Source: Climacium dendroides (Eukaryota > Streptophyta > Bryopsida > Hypnales > Climaciaceae). Taken from it: a DNA stretch of 64,000 nucleotides. Made by a program: the position numbers and the translations under genes. Position 1 is the stretch's first letter. Every line of letters starts with the position of its first letter. Shown here piece by piece: positions 12,013 to 22,218 of this stretch. The notes beneath the pieces were generated by a model that saw only the letters and a program-made list of their open reading frames with translations, searched no databases and was not told the DNA's origin. The stretch is from assembly GCA_950106755.1 (NCBI GenBank), contig OX467092.1, positions 27,418,582-27,482,581 of the forward strand, written 5' to 3'.

Positions 12013-12416
12013 CGTGTTTCCGGACACGGTAAGCATCCGGACAGTGGATCTGGCCACTCGTCACCCAAACCCAGGGATCCCGGAAGGGACATTGTATGGT
12101 TTTCCGGATTCTTCCAAAGCCCATCCGGCACTCGTGGCCGGACCGGACCTATAGTCCGGAGTAGTCTGACGGAGAGAATGTGAATGCTTAGATTGGGATA
12201 GCCTATAGATTTGTAAAACTCAAGTCCTCGTGGGAACGATTCTGGAGCAGTTTATTCTAAATGGGCCTTTGGTGTGAATTAAAGGCTAACTGGAGGAATA
12301 CTGGTTTGACTAATCGCTACACTGGCTAACATTACAATTCACTTTTTAGGGCCTAAATGAAAAATATTATTATGAGAGGCCCTAAACCTCTCAAAATATT
12401 GAATATTGTGTTAGGC

Positions 12417-12717
12417 AAACAGCTTAAATACTAAACCGTCTTTTTACGGATTTAAGGACAACGGCTACAGGTCCGTTGTACTAACGGTATCCTACTTCCA
12501 TAGCTACGAGGTCTATACGGTAGGTTCCTGTGTTTCGGGCGAATCCGGATTCCAGATCCGGATAAGTTCCGGTTACGGGTTGTGCCGGAACGCTTATTTC
12601 CTAATTTGAGTTATCTTACCCAAAAATCACGTTCTAACTATAAAAAATTTTATTTTCCCTATTTTTCTCACCTAATTCTTGTATCATTGATCCGTTTCCG
12701 GATTTCGGATTCCCACA
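12417..12717 (-). mobile_element. 5' fragment of another copy of the LTR family
   Basis: Read on the minus strand from 12717 it begins TGTGGGAATCC and matches the first ~300 bp of LTR copy 3 (18649-18960), including CCGGAAACGGATCAAT and the AAGTTCCGGTTACGGGT word (in + orientation). Similarity stops near 12417. It is therefore the truncated 5' end of a further copy in opposite orientation to copy 1. Confidence 0.75.
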
Positions 12718-13131
12718 ACATATAGAAATATAAGTGTGTACACTATAGGATGACAAGATCTAAAGACATAACTACTATACAATAGATTCAGTCGTAGTGC
12801 TGTACATGGTTCTAGAAGCATCACCACCCTTGGCAAGTAAACATCCAAATATTACATTTGGATTCTAGACTTTACAATAGCCTTTTATAAGGAACCCAAA
12901 ATGTTATCATGGTCAACAATTGTTGATATTCAACTCTACATCTACATTGTATCGAATGATGTAGCTCATGCTCTGTAATAAGCATAATGTGCTTTACTAC
13001 TGTGACATACTCTTCAACTTCTCATATGCCTTCAATATTTCCGGTCCTCTACTGTATCCAGTACAAATTGCGGACCGCTCTCAAATGATGTCCCACCTTT
13101 GCTTCTCCAAGGACCTTTCTTCCGCAGCATC
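12718..13131. other. Unassigned sequence between LTR copies
   Basis: Moderately AT-rich. On the minus strand, 13080-13050 could extend the neighbouring ORF only after a frameshift. No other feature seen. Confidence 0.35.
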
Positions 13132-13707
13132 CTATAAATGACGGCTCCCTTCTAGTCGGGACTCTCCACTAAGACTTGAGCGTTGACGTTTTGGAACATC
13201 CAAGTATCTGCGTTTGTGAATTGGAGGTAGTGGAACCTCTGGTGTGGTCGCCTCTGCAATATACATAGAAGAGCTCCGAGATCGCTTCGTTTGGACACCT
13301 TCCGTCAGTAGAGGAAGGCGGGGAAGAGAGGAAGCAATATCTAGACACACTTGGCAAATCTCACTTGGAATGCCTAAGGTTACATTTGTTCCAATGCCTG
13401 GACAACCTTCTTCCCTGTAAAGCTTTCTTTGAGTCATTCGATCAAAAGTAGACGGCAAAGCACGTTGGCCAGCGGATCGCAACGGCGACGGGGAGCAAGA
13501 AAGCCGCGGACGCGTCCTACCACTCGGAGGACTGTCGACCACGTTGTCCTCAATAGGCTTTGTCGAGAAATCCATGGTGGAATTTGCAGTAGCAGCCGAA
13601 CACAGTAAATTTCCAGTGGTGAGAATGATGTATTGCCCATAGTCTAAAATGGAGTTACCAGAAGTTGCACAAGCCAATCCACCTTTCGAAACATGGTGTC
13701 GCAGCAC
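13132..13707 (-). CDS. Hypothetical ORF between LTR copies
   Basis: An open frame of up to 191 codons (first ATG at 13707, a second at 13574). The 13707 start overlaps the inferred end of LTR copy 2 by 11 bp, so the start at 13574 (147 codons) is more natural. The protein is rich in Ser, Pro and Arg with no domain I recognise; it contains CQVCLDIASSLP and a basic C-terminal half. It is not part of the LTR family. It could be the coding part of a small non-autonomous element, a host gene fragment, or chance. Confidence 0.3.
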   Translation of the reverse strand: MLRHHVSKGGLACATSGNSILDYGQYIILTTGNLLCSAATANSTMDFSTKPIEDNVVDSPPSGRTRPRLSCSPSPLRSAGQRALPSTFDRMTQRKLYREEGCPGIGTNVTLGIPSEICQVCLDIASSLPRLPLLTEGVQTKRSRSSSMYIAEATTPEVPLPPIHKRRYLDVPKRQRSSLSGESRLEGSRHL

Positions 13708-14661
13708 AGAATAAGCAATTTCCCTATTATACTCACAAAAATCACTCTAGAGCATAACAAAATGACCCTAAAGATCGAACCTACGAGATCTTGTGAAGTA
13801 GCTAGCTCTAACAAGGAGATAACCCCAATTAAACACTTCAATTCTACCTTCCGGTTCTACCTCTGACGACCGGAACGTCAAACACCAACCGGAAGACTAC
13901 GACCGGACTGTATCCTACTTCCAGTTTTACTAGTTCCCCGGTCTCTGGACTGACTTTTCAATTCTGGACCCTACAACTTCCGGTCCTATGTACCCTCCTG
14001 GGCGGATCCGATCCGGTCCACCCTTCCGTACCCGGTTTAGTTTTACCTCTGTTTTACCTCTGTTTTACCATCAGAGGGTTCACCGCTTGATTTTGAAAGT
14101 GGTAGGCCCACCACTCCTTCCGTGACTTATAGTGGCGGAAGACCCACTCGCCTATCCTCTGATCCCCTAACTAACACGGATCCGGTTTGGTCCTTCACAG
14201 CAATCCGAATAGCAATCCGAATCACAAGTCACACAAAGACCCCCCGTACGATCCTCTCATACTACAACGACCTTGACGCTGGTCCGGTCCGTACGAAGTT
14301 AGGTGGCTACAAGTGCACCCGTCCGTTCCAACACCTACAAAAGTTCTTCCGTTTATCCACAACGGTGGCAAGACCTCACAAGAGTCAAGATACTCGATCG
14401 GATTTCCCACCCAGGAGTTCTAGCGCAGCTAAGGAATCCCTCCCTATCCGCCTAGCCTGATCAACGGATCTCTTACCCGGAATGCTAAACTTCTGTAGCT
14501 GTTGAGGCACTGGAATCCACTCCTAACTCTTCATAACCTGCTCGCATGTACTTAGAACCGGAAACATACATCAAAGGGGGAACTCTACCAACACCTCCGT
14601 ACCCACCTTCTTACTCTAACTCCGTGCACTCTTGCCAACACTCGGGAAAATTTCACAAAAG

Positions 14662-15693
14662 TCAGGTCAAAGGAAAGTACACAAGGAAATGCCAAAAGAA
14701 CTCCCCGAGCATCCGCTTCTTAACTTCCCAATCCGCCCGGATTCCGTAGAGGATCCCAACCAGATCGTCGAACGGATCTCCTATTCCCGATCCGGATGCC
14801 ACATCTGGTCCGACTGGAGCATCCTCTTTGCGCGGCCGCGGGTGACCCGGAGGCGTTCCTCAATTCCGAGGCGGCGTGGTCTTCTGCCTCTTGGAGGGGA
14901 CATATGGTTCCTCCTCCTCTTCTTCTTCTTCTTCCTCGTCCTCGGTTTTGTTTCCGGAATCCGCTTCTTGGTCGGACTCGGATTCACCGTACTTCATGGT
15001 CCGCTCCTAGGCCTTCCACACCTTCAGCTCCACTTCCGTCAGCAGTTCCTGTTGCTGGTAGAGGTGGTACACATAAGGGCACAGTGGGGTAGCCCTACTT
15101 CTCCCCACTCTTGTAGTAAGCTGGGACACCAGATCAAAGAAGATCCGGCCCCAGTCTACTTTCCGGGTTCCGCTCAATGCTCCGAAGACCGTGTTAGCCA
15201 GGGTGATAGTCACCCTGGTGGGCTTTTTCGGATGCAGAACCGGAACCAGGAACTGGAGCAGGCGACGCTCCCGTTCATCAAGGCAGTCTTCTACCGCGTA
15301 GCCGTCCTTCGGATTTACTACGCTTCCGAACTTGCCCTGGACGAAATCATCCTTCCGGCTGGCAAGCCCGAGTTCTCCTGGTCGGAATCCGTATACGTCC
15401 CACCACAAAGCCTCGGTCCATTGGACCGAATTCCCTCTCAGGGTGTTATCGAACTGATTCGATACGCCACTCAGGATTTCTCTAACCATCCTCTCATCTT
15501 TGAAACCCCAAGGTTTCAAAGCTAACCCCTGACAACCCATCAACGATAAATCCTCTCTGAGTTCTCCCTGTTCCGGTTCCTTGGTCGGCATGATCGGAAC
15601 CACTTTTCTAAGCTTTACTTCACTTGGGGGCGGGGTGTTAGAACCTCTCTTCCGGTTCAGCCGCGGCATGAGGGTAGCTCTACCCGGTTTCAC
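14662..15693 (-). pseudogene. LTR-encoded protein, copy 2
   Basis: Open from 15693 to a TAG at 15007-15009, then continuing in the same frame with an acidic Glu run, a TGA at 14860-14862 and an end at 14662. The N-terminal domain is the best preserved of the family: LSLMGCQGL, ALKPWGFK, VVNPKDGYAVEDC, HPKKPTRVTITLANTVFGAL, RKVDWGRIF and PLCPYVYHLYQQQELL. Trp is intact at both positions that are stops in other copies. The coiled-coil region seen in copies 1, 3 and the 54/60-kb arms is absent. Confidence 0.65.
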
Positions 15694-15982
15694 TCTCTAC
15701 GGTCCTAACAAGGGAGTGCTGACACTCTGATATTCCGCTCCACTTGCAAACCAACCTCCTGGCGCGCTCACACTCTCAGTCTCTCACGGTTCCGTATCCG
15801 CTCTCACTCAATGTCTCACCCACTCATGTCCGGAGGAGATCTCTCCGTCTCACACCCCTCACTCACTTCCGGGCCCTCTTGTACTTTCTCTCCTTGCCAC
15901 GGTAAACGGAAAAACGTCAATCGCTAAGTCAGGAAACGACAACACGTGGAAAACCAAAGACCTGAAAATGGGCAGGGTCAGG

Positions 15983-15991
15983 CTTTATATA
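15983..15991 (-). promoter_or_regulatory. Candidate TATA box of LTR copy 2
   Basis: TATATAAAG on the minus strand, about 290 bp upstream of the gene start at 15693. Confidence 0.45.
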
Positions 15992-16275
15992 GTCCTAACG
16001 CCCTGGACTGTCTATATGACCGGTCGGATATCCGGTGCAGTTCTTGACATCCGGTTCTCTCCAATCCGGTCAACGAGATTCCGGTTGGAAATACTATCCG
16101 GTTGGAAATCTAATCCGATCCGCTTCTACCTAAAACCGGATTGGTTCCGTAAGGTCCTTTTGTGACTATTTTTGGATTTATCTTTCTCTCTTTAGATGAA
16201 TCCGGATACCTATTTCTAATTTCCGGTCCACTCAAAAAGGTAAACAAATAAAAATCAAAAATATGAGTTGTCACA

Positions 16276-16742
16276 GTTGGCTACTTGAAACTTACAGTGT
16301 TTTTCATGCATGTTTTGTGGGAACACTTTATCAATGTGGCACCAAGCAATATATTTCTCACATGTTCATTTTGTCCAAGGTTGCGCTTCATTTTCCCAAC
16401 CAAGGAAGGCAAGTTCTTCAGGATCAAATAGAATATGCAAGCGCTTCTTTGAATTTTTACAGTTCCGAGGCCTATCCTTATCTTGAGCCTTTTGTTTCCG
16501 TGCAACTACATTGGCTTCAACACTCGGTTGCGACATTTTTTGCAAATTAGTGTCCCGAATAGTATGTAAAGAAGTAATCATATTTTCCTCTTACCCAAAA
16601 TAATGAATGAGAGAATAAGAGAAGTCGTGAACCTTGAGTTGTGAAGCCTATGTACCCCATCCCAACTTGGAGTTCAAATGTGAAGTCCAAGAACGTAGGG
16701 GTGGCACGGCAGAACCGTCAAGGGTGGTACTTATACCCCCGA
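16276..16742. other. Spacer between LTR copy 2 and hAT element
   Basis: Open frames on both strands at 16263-16581 have no recognisable domain. Nothing else seen. Confidence 0.35.
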
Positions 16743-16749
16743 CAGGAGC

Positions 16750-16990
16750 GTAGGCGGTCGGGTTGGGGCGCAGACGGTCATGGCGCGGACGTTAAACACG
16801 GACGATAGCTAAAACTACCTACGCATAAAAAACGAAGACGTATCGACAATGTCCATGTCCCTTGCGTTCCCGCCCAGTCTAGAATCAGCGTCCCCGCCTG
16901 GCCCTCCTACGTCCCCGCTTGATCTTCCGCCGTTGCCTTCCTATCTACAGCGTCACCGCCCCTACTCCACACGTCCCCGCCCCTACCTCG
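16750..16990. repeat. Left subterminal repeats of the hAT element
   Basis: Clustered ACGTCCCCGCC-like words in both orientations (GCGGACG at 16784, GCGTCCCCGCC near 16887, ACGTCCCCGC near 16910, GCGTCACCGCCCC near 16950, ACGTCCCCGCCCC near 16970). hAT transposases bind such subterminal motifs. Confidence 0.65.
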
Positions 16991-16996
16991 TCTGGG

Positions 16997-17004
16997 TATA
17001 TAAA
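16997..17004 (+). promoter_or_regulatory. TATA box of the hAT transposase
   Basis: TATATAAA, 234 bp upstream of ATG 17238, just inside the subterminal repeats. Confidence 0.55.
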
Positions 17005-17237
17005 GAGCAGGCTGCCATTAGGAGGCTATGTTTCCAACCTAGCCTCATAATCTTGGACTTCTTTTGAGCTCCTTGCTTGGGTTCATTGGCTGAAAACGGC
17101 ATTGGTTCACTTTTGAGGTGATGTTAAAGTCACTTCAGCAGTGGACGAGTACTATCTTGATTTTGGTTACTGAGACTTTGTCGTGGAGAACATCAAATTG
17201 TCGGGGGTAGTGTTATTGAAAGTTGTTGCCTATCAAG

Positions 17238-18648
17238 ATGACTTCAAGGCGAAAACAAACAAAAGAATGGGAACCATGGTTCAATTTTTCTGATGATGGA
17301 AGTAAGGTGACTTGTGTATATTGTGGCGGGACATTTAGCTACAAACGTGAGCGTGCTTTTGCCCACTACGATTTCCAGGCAAAGTCGGAGCCAGTAGTGT
17401 GCTCAAAACTACCTCGAGCGGTAAGACACAAATTTGCCAATTGTGCAAACTTCGTACCACAACGGATGAATATAGAAACCCCCCCAGATACAGAATCGGG
17501 TCCGAATGAGCCATCTATATCAGCCCAAAATGTTGGAGACGGAGGTTCCAACTAGTCAGCCCAGAATGAAGTGGCACGGGAGGGACTCGTAGGTGTGGGC
17601 CATAGACGTGAAGCACTAAATGTTCCACCAGGGCCTAGTGGCTTTGCGACATCAAATTCCACTGGATCAGGGCCACTACGTCAGCAGTGGATGGCGGATG
17701 CACTAAACATTGTGAAGAGGAAGGCATTGGATGAAAAATGGGCTAGTTTTTTCTATGAGGCAAATGTGTCGTTCAATGTGGTAAGACATCCGGCCTTCAT
17801 TGAGGTAGTGAGGGCAACTTCGTTGGCACGATTTGAATATTCTCCGCCCTTTTACCATCAGCTCAAGACTCAAATGATTGAACCTAAGAAGATGCAGATT
17901 GAAAATGAGATTAAAGAAAAAACAGCCTTTGCAGTGCAAAATTACGAAGTCACAATATGCACTGATGGTTGGGATGATGTCAATCGACGGCTGTTGATGA
18001 ATGTGATGATGTCCTGTCCAACAGGAGATGTCTTCCTTGGATCCATTAACACTACGGATGAAAATAAAACCATGGTATACATAGCAGACCAGTTGAAAGT
18101 CTTCATTGAGAGGGTGGGCCCGAACAACGTAACCCAGATTTGTACAGATAATGCAAAGAACATGCTTGGAGCAATCGAGGACGTTATTGGGACATATCTA
18201 CACATCTTTAAACAGGGTTGTGCGGCGCATGCATTGGATTTGTTGCTGGAAGATTGGTCTAAATTGCCATGTTTTGCAGAGTTATTGGCGAGGGCAAAGA
18301 GGGCTTGCCAATACATCAAAAAACACCACGCAACAATGGCTACTTTCCGCTAGTTGAGTCCAAAGTTGTAGTTGTTAGTCCCCAATGATACAAGATTTGG
18401 GACTCATTTTCTCATGATGCAGCGGTTGCTATCATTGAAGCACGTATTGGTCCAATTGATAAGGCATCCACGTGTACTGAACTATGTTGCAACGCTACGC
18501 AGACAGTACGTAGAGCTTGCTAAAGAGGCCATAGATACCATTGCAAACGTGGAATTTTGGCAGCGATGTTCAAATTATGTACACATTGCGACAGATGCAG
18601 TGAAAGCGTTACGTGTTTTTGATGGACGAGAACCAGCCATGGGCAAAG
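17238..18648 (+). pseudogene. hAT transposase, N-terminal half
   Basis: Frame 3 from ATG 17238. A BED-type zinc finger comes first (residues ~10-50: W, then CVYC and a His in AHYDF). A DUF659-like catalytic region follows, with the aspartates in ICTDGWDD (17955) and QICTDNAKN (18137) and the HALDLLLED motif (18230). TAG stops at 17553, 18351 and 18369 interrupt it; each would be CAG by one C-to-T change. The frame meets the LTR insertion at 18648. With the insertion and one CAAAG removed, it joins in phase to 22219. Dead as it stands. Confidence 0.85.
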
Positions 18649-21600
18649 TGTGGGAATCCGGAATCCGGAAACGGATCAATAATGCAAGAAATAGGTGCGA
18701 AAAATTAAAAAAAAATTAAAAAATTATAGTTAGAGTGTGATTTTTGGACCAAATAACTTGAATTAGGAAATAAGCGTTCCGGCACCACCCGTAACCGGAA
18801 CTTATCCGGATCCGGAATCCGGACTCATCCGGAACACAGGAACCTACCATATAGGTCCCGTAGCTACGGAAGTAGGATACCGTTGAGACAACGGACTTGT
18901 AGCCGTTGTCCTTAAGACCATAGAGAGACAGTTTAGTACTTAAGCCGTCTTCCTAGGGTTTCCTCTTCCCTTTTCTGTTCTGTGTACCCGAGACTGTTTG
19001 TATGAGTAGTTGAGAGAAAGAGTGGTGAATTAGCGACTGAGGTAGAACTACTTTCCCTTCGTTCTCACTTAGATCTTATGGCATCCGGACCAGTACGGAA
19101 GATAGCGATATCTGCCCGGGTTATCTCTCCGGCCATTCCGGCCAGCCCGGAACTACACAAGCAGTTAGAGGAGGACTTGACTAGGTTAGGATGTGTCGGT
19201 TTACTACACCGACCGTGGAATCTCAAGAGGGAAGAGATGATTCAAGAGCTACTTCATGGTGTTCCGAATCAGTATGAGCTTACTTTGAGAGGACGACCAG
19301 TCGCGTGGACCGAGGACATCTGGGTGGATGTTTATCAATTCCGGAAGAGTGGGAACGGTTTAGCATCGAGGACGGACCGTTTTGTAGTCGGGAAGTTCAT
19401 CGGGACTGCAAACCCTAAGGACGGCTTTGCTATCAGCAAGTGTAAGGACGAGAGACATAGGCGGATCCTAGAGTTTCTGATTCCGATCTTATATCCGGAA
19501 AAGCCAACGCGGGTTACCATTACGGTGGCCAACACTATCTTCGGGGCTATGGAGAACCGGATAGTACACTAGGGTAGAATCATAGCCGGGATAGTGGCTA
19601 AATTAGCAGATCACGTGACACAAGCTAAGGCGAGTCCGGTTAGCACGTATTTATTTCATCTGTACCATCAACAGGAACTTTTGAGTGCGGCGGAAATAAT
19701 TCAGTATGACACCGGAAAGACGCTCTTGTCATACGGCCTTTCCGGGGAGGAAGCGGAGGATCCGGTCGAGTCTGATCCGGAGGAACTTCCCGAGGAACGT
19801 TTGACCGACCCAAGGACCAAGAAGAGGAAGTCAACCGATCCGGGGTCGAGAATCAAGCCACCGACAATAAAGAGGGGGGAGTCCAACAAGGGACCTGAGA
19901 TGGAAACAGAATCCACATTTTTCAATGCGGGGCTCGAGTGGATACGTGAAGCCAAGGTACTTCACGACGGATTGTCGGATTTGGTGATAGATACTGCGGA
20001 AGTATTGAAGGTGGATTCGGATCAGATCGTGGAAGCTATCAAGCGACTGCCCAAGCCGGAGGACCTGAAGAAGAGGGATGAGCGAATCCAGGAATTGGAG
20101 GCGGAACGGAATCTACTCCAGGCCCGGGTGAATTGGGCGGAAGGAGAAATGGTAGCTGCGAAGGAGAAAGAGAAGGAGGCTCTCGCGCTGGTCAAGAATC
20201 TAACCGGGGCAGTCAACATCAAAGCCGACATCATCACGAAAGCTGCCTTGTTTGACTCAAAGATGATATCAGAAGGCCACATTACCGGAACCAAGGTAGT
20301 TACAATCCTCGAAGACTTCACCGCGAGAATAGAGCGAGTTTTCAAGGAGATCCAGAAGTTGCTGGCGGCCATCGACCCAAACCATGCGATGGATTTCTCC
20401 ACCTTTCCGGAACTTCCTTTTGTCGCAGGTACCCCAAGAAAGCCAGTGGCGAATCAGGCAACCCGGATGGAGGGCCTGAGGGGGATACTCACACCAACCG
20501 AGCCTTCCACCAATAAGATACGGATGACGGAGTTGAATTTGAGGCCAGCCTCGGAACCGGAACCGGAGTCTAGCGCGAAAACGGTTCCAGTGCCATCTAA
20601 GTTCTCAACTCCGAAAGTTCCCAAGGCACAAACAATGCCAAATTTGATGACCGGATCATTCAAGGTTCCGGGACAGCAGGTTAGGGGAGATCTCATCAAC
20701 CGGATCGGTGGGATGACCAATCCGGCTCGAACTAATCCGAAAGGATTTGTGCACATGCAAGAGACCACGCCAGAAAAAGGAAGCGAACCCGCGACATTGG
20801 AGGATACAACACCAGAGAAGGAGAAGGAAGTCCAAGTTATTGAAGATTCTGACGAGGAGAGTGCCCACTCCACTTCCGGAACCGAAGACGACAGCGATCC
20901 GTCTCCAGCAACGCGCCATATCCAGACTCAGGCCATAGCAAAAACTACGCCAGCCAAGAACACGAAGGGGACGCCTACCAGCCAAGCGGGGAGTCGTTCA
21001 AAGAAAGGATGGAAGCCAAGACATTAGGATTGGTAGGAGAAGAAGTATAAGATCCGGAATGGGGTTCCGAGCTTGGACCCGGTTTCCGGAATTTTAGGCG
21101 GATAGTAAGGAAATCTGGTTATCTCGGACGGCTGTTAGCAATCTGTCTGGATATCTCGGGAGATTTAGGGATTGGTAGCCTGGATTTCCGGGTTTCCCTT
21201 TCAGGCTTTTAGGAGTTGACTTTGGGGTTTTGTGTTAGTATTTTAAAGGCAGGCAAGTTAATTGTCTGCCATTCCATTCCATCCTACTCCATTGGATTTT
21301 CGTGCTTTCACGTATGTATTACAATTTTCTTTTCTTAATCTAAGTCAGCCAGGATACCTTTAGCTGCACTTTTTGCTTAGACAAGGTCTTTTTGAGCTGG
21401 GTGTATGCATGGGTGTATGATCTGGTACTGGAGAAAGAGAAGGGAGGGAGAGAAGGAATCTGGATCTTGGGCTACTGATCTCTTGGTGTTGAGCTGAGTG
21501 GGGGGAATGCGGACTGAGTAAGGGAGTGAAAGTCTGACGTGCTTTTAAATTGCCGGAACGGCAATCCGGGTAAGAAGGTAGAGGGCCCTGCGAGTCCAGA

Positions 21601-22213
21601 ACCAGGAGGGTTCTGTGCGGAGATAAGCAACCGCCAAAGGAAAGGAACTCCCGCTACTCCGGAAAGTCTACCAACCTCCCCCTTGGTACATTGTTCTCCC
21701 CTTGAGACTCTATTCCTTTGGATCTATGAGTTCGGATCCGTCGTTGTAGTAAAGAGAGATGTGAGAATTGCTCTGTGTGACCTGATTCCGAATCGACCAA
21801 TCCGGAAACTGTGAGAGGATACTCCTTCCTCCTCCTACAGTTGTGTTGTCTTGGGTGTGTTGTTTAGTAGATTTTAGAGTATAGAGAGGATAATTGTACA
21901 AGTAGTGAGTCTCCACCCCTTTCTAGATCAAGGGCAGACTCTCTGAGGGTAAAACAGAGGCAACAAAAACCAGTGACGGAAGAGAGACAGAACTCAGATC
22001 CGAGTGTGTCCGGATCCGGAACGGAATCCGGAATGTACTAAGTTTCCGGAACGAGATAGGGTAAGTGAAATAAGGGAGATTAAGTGAGTAGTCATAATCC
22101 GGATGCTTCTAATTCAATCGATATCATACTAGAGTTCCCTGGAACGATAATTCGTGTCATCTTGCAACCATTTGTCGTTGTAAGGATACTTACGGCTAAC
22201 TGCGCGTACGACA
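18649..22213 (+). mobile_element. ORF-bearing solo LTR, copy 3 (3565 bp), inside the hAT transposase
   Basis: Begins TGTGGGAATCC and ends GCGTACGACA, flanked by a perfect CAAAG duplication (18644-18648 and 22214-22218). The interrupted hAT reading frame closes exactly across the insertion, which fixes both ends independently. There is no direct repeat between its two ends, so it is a single LTR or single-unit element, not a complete LTR retrotransposon. TG...CA ends with a 5-bp duplication are the signature of a retroviral-type integrase. It contains one gene (19078-21027) and about 1.2 kb of 3' non-coding sequence. Confidence 0.85.
19078..21027 (+). pseudogene. LTR-encoded protein, copy 3 (most complete)
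   Basis: About 650 codons in frame 1 with one internal stop, TAG at 19570-19572, where copy 2 has Trp in its DWG motif. The N-terminal domain (residues ~30-215) carries LTRLGCVGLLHRPW, WTEDIWVDVYQFR, NPKDGFAISKCKDER and PEKPTRVTITVANTIFGA. Residues ~330-430 look like a long coiled coil, followed by the family motif TKAALFDSK. The C-terminal third is rich in Pro, Thr, Ser and Glu and ends in a basic tail. The function is unknown. The conserved layout among diverged copies implies past selection. There is no zinc knuckle, protease or polymerase, so it is not a standard gag-pol. Confidence 0.75.
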
Positions 22214-22218
22214 CAAAG

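Larger units (their letters stand above)
8631..12321 (+). mobile_element. ORF-bearing solo LTR, copy 1 (3691 bp)
   Basis: Begins TGTGGAATTG, ends CGCTACA, and is flanked by a perfect 5-bp duplication CTGGC (8626-8630 and 12322-12326). No terminal direct repeat is present inside it, so it behaves as a single LTR left after recombination, or as an unusual self-contained unit. Base composition is CCGG-rich, unlike its flanks. It holds a TATA box (8919), one long gene (9122-11203), and a long 3' non-coding part with the GTGGGAACGAT word near 12230, which is also found near the 3' end of the other copies. Confidence 0.8.
13697..16275 (-). mobile_element. ORF-bearing LTR, copy 2 (minus strand, partly deleted)
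   Basis: On the minus strand it starts about 16275 (TGTGACAACTC) and ends at 13697 (GCTGCGACA, like the ends of copy 3 and the left arm). It carries the same gene as the other copies (15693-14662), a TATATAAAG box (15991-15983), a TCGTTGTAGT...TGTGAC block (about 14275-14225) and a GTAAAACAGAGG word (about 14070) shared with copy 3. The second half of the gene is missing, so it is about 1 kb shorter. The flanking pentamers (CATGG and GTTGG) do not match, so the outer limits are less certain. Confidence 0.6.

Noticed and set aside
16263..16581. Coding sequence between LTR copy 2 and the hAT element
   Set aside because: Competing frames on both strands with no recognisable motif.
9122..18371. 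Alternative genetic code with TAG/TAA read as glutamine
   Set aside because: Several in-frame TAG codons would fit Gln, but TGA stops are equally frequent in the same genes, some TAG codons replace Trp, and the intact methyltransferase-like gene uses a normal stop. Decay by cytosine deamination explains all of them.
18649..22213. Complete LTR retrotransposon with short terminal repeats
   Set aside because: No direct repeat could be found between the first and last ~500 bp; only the TGT...ACA ends and the target duplication are present.
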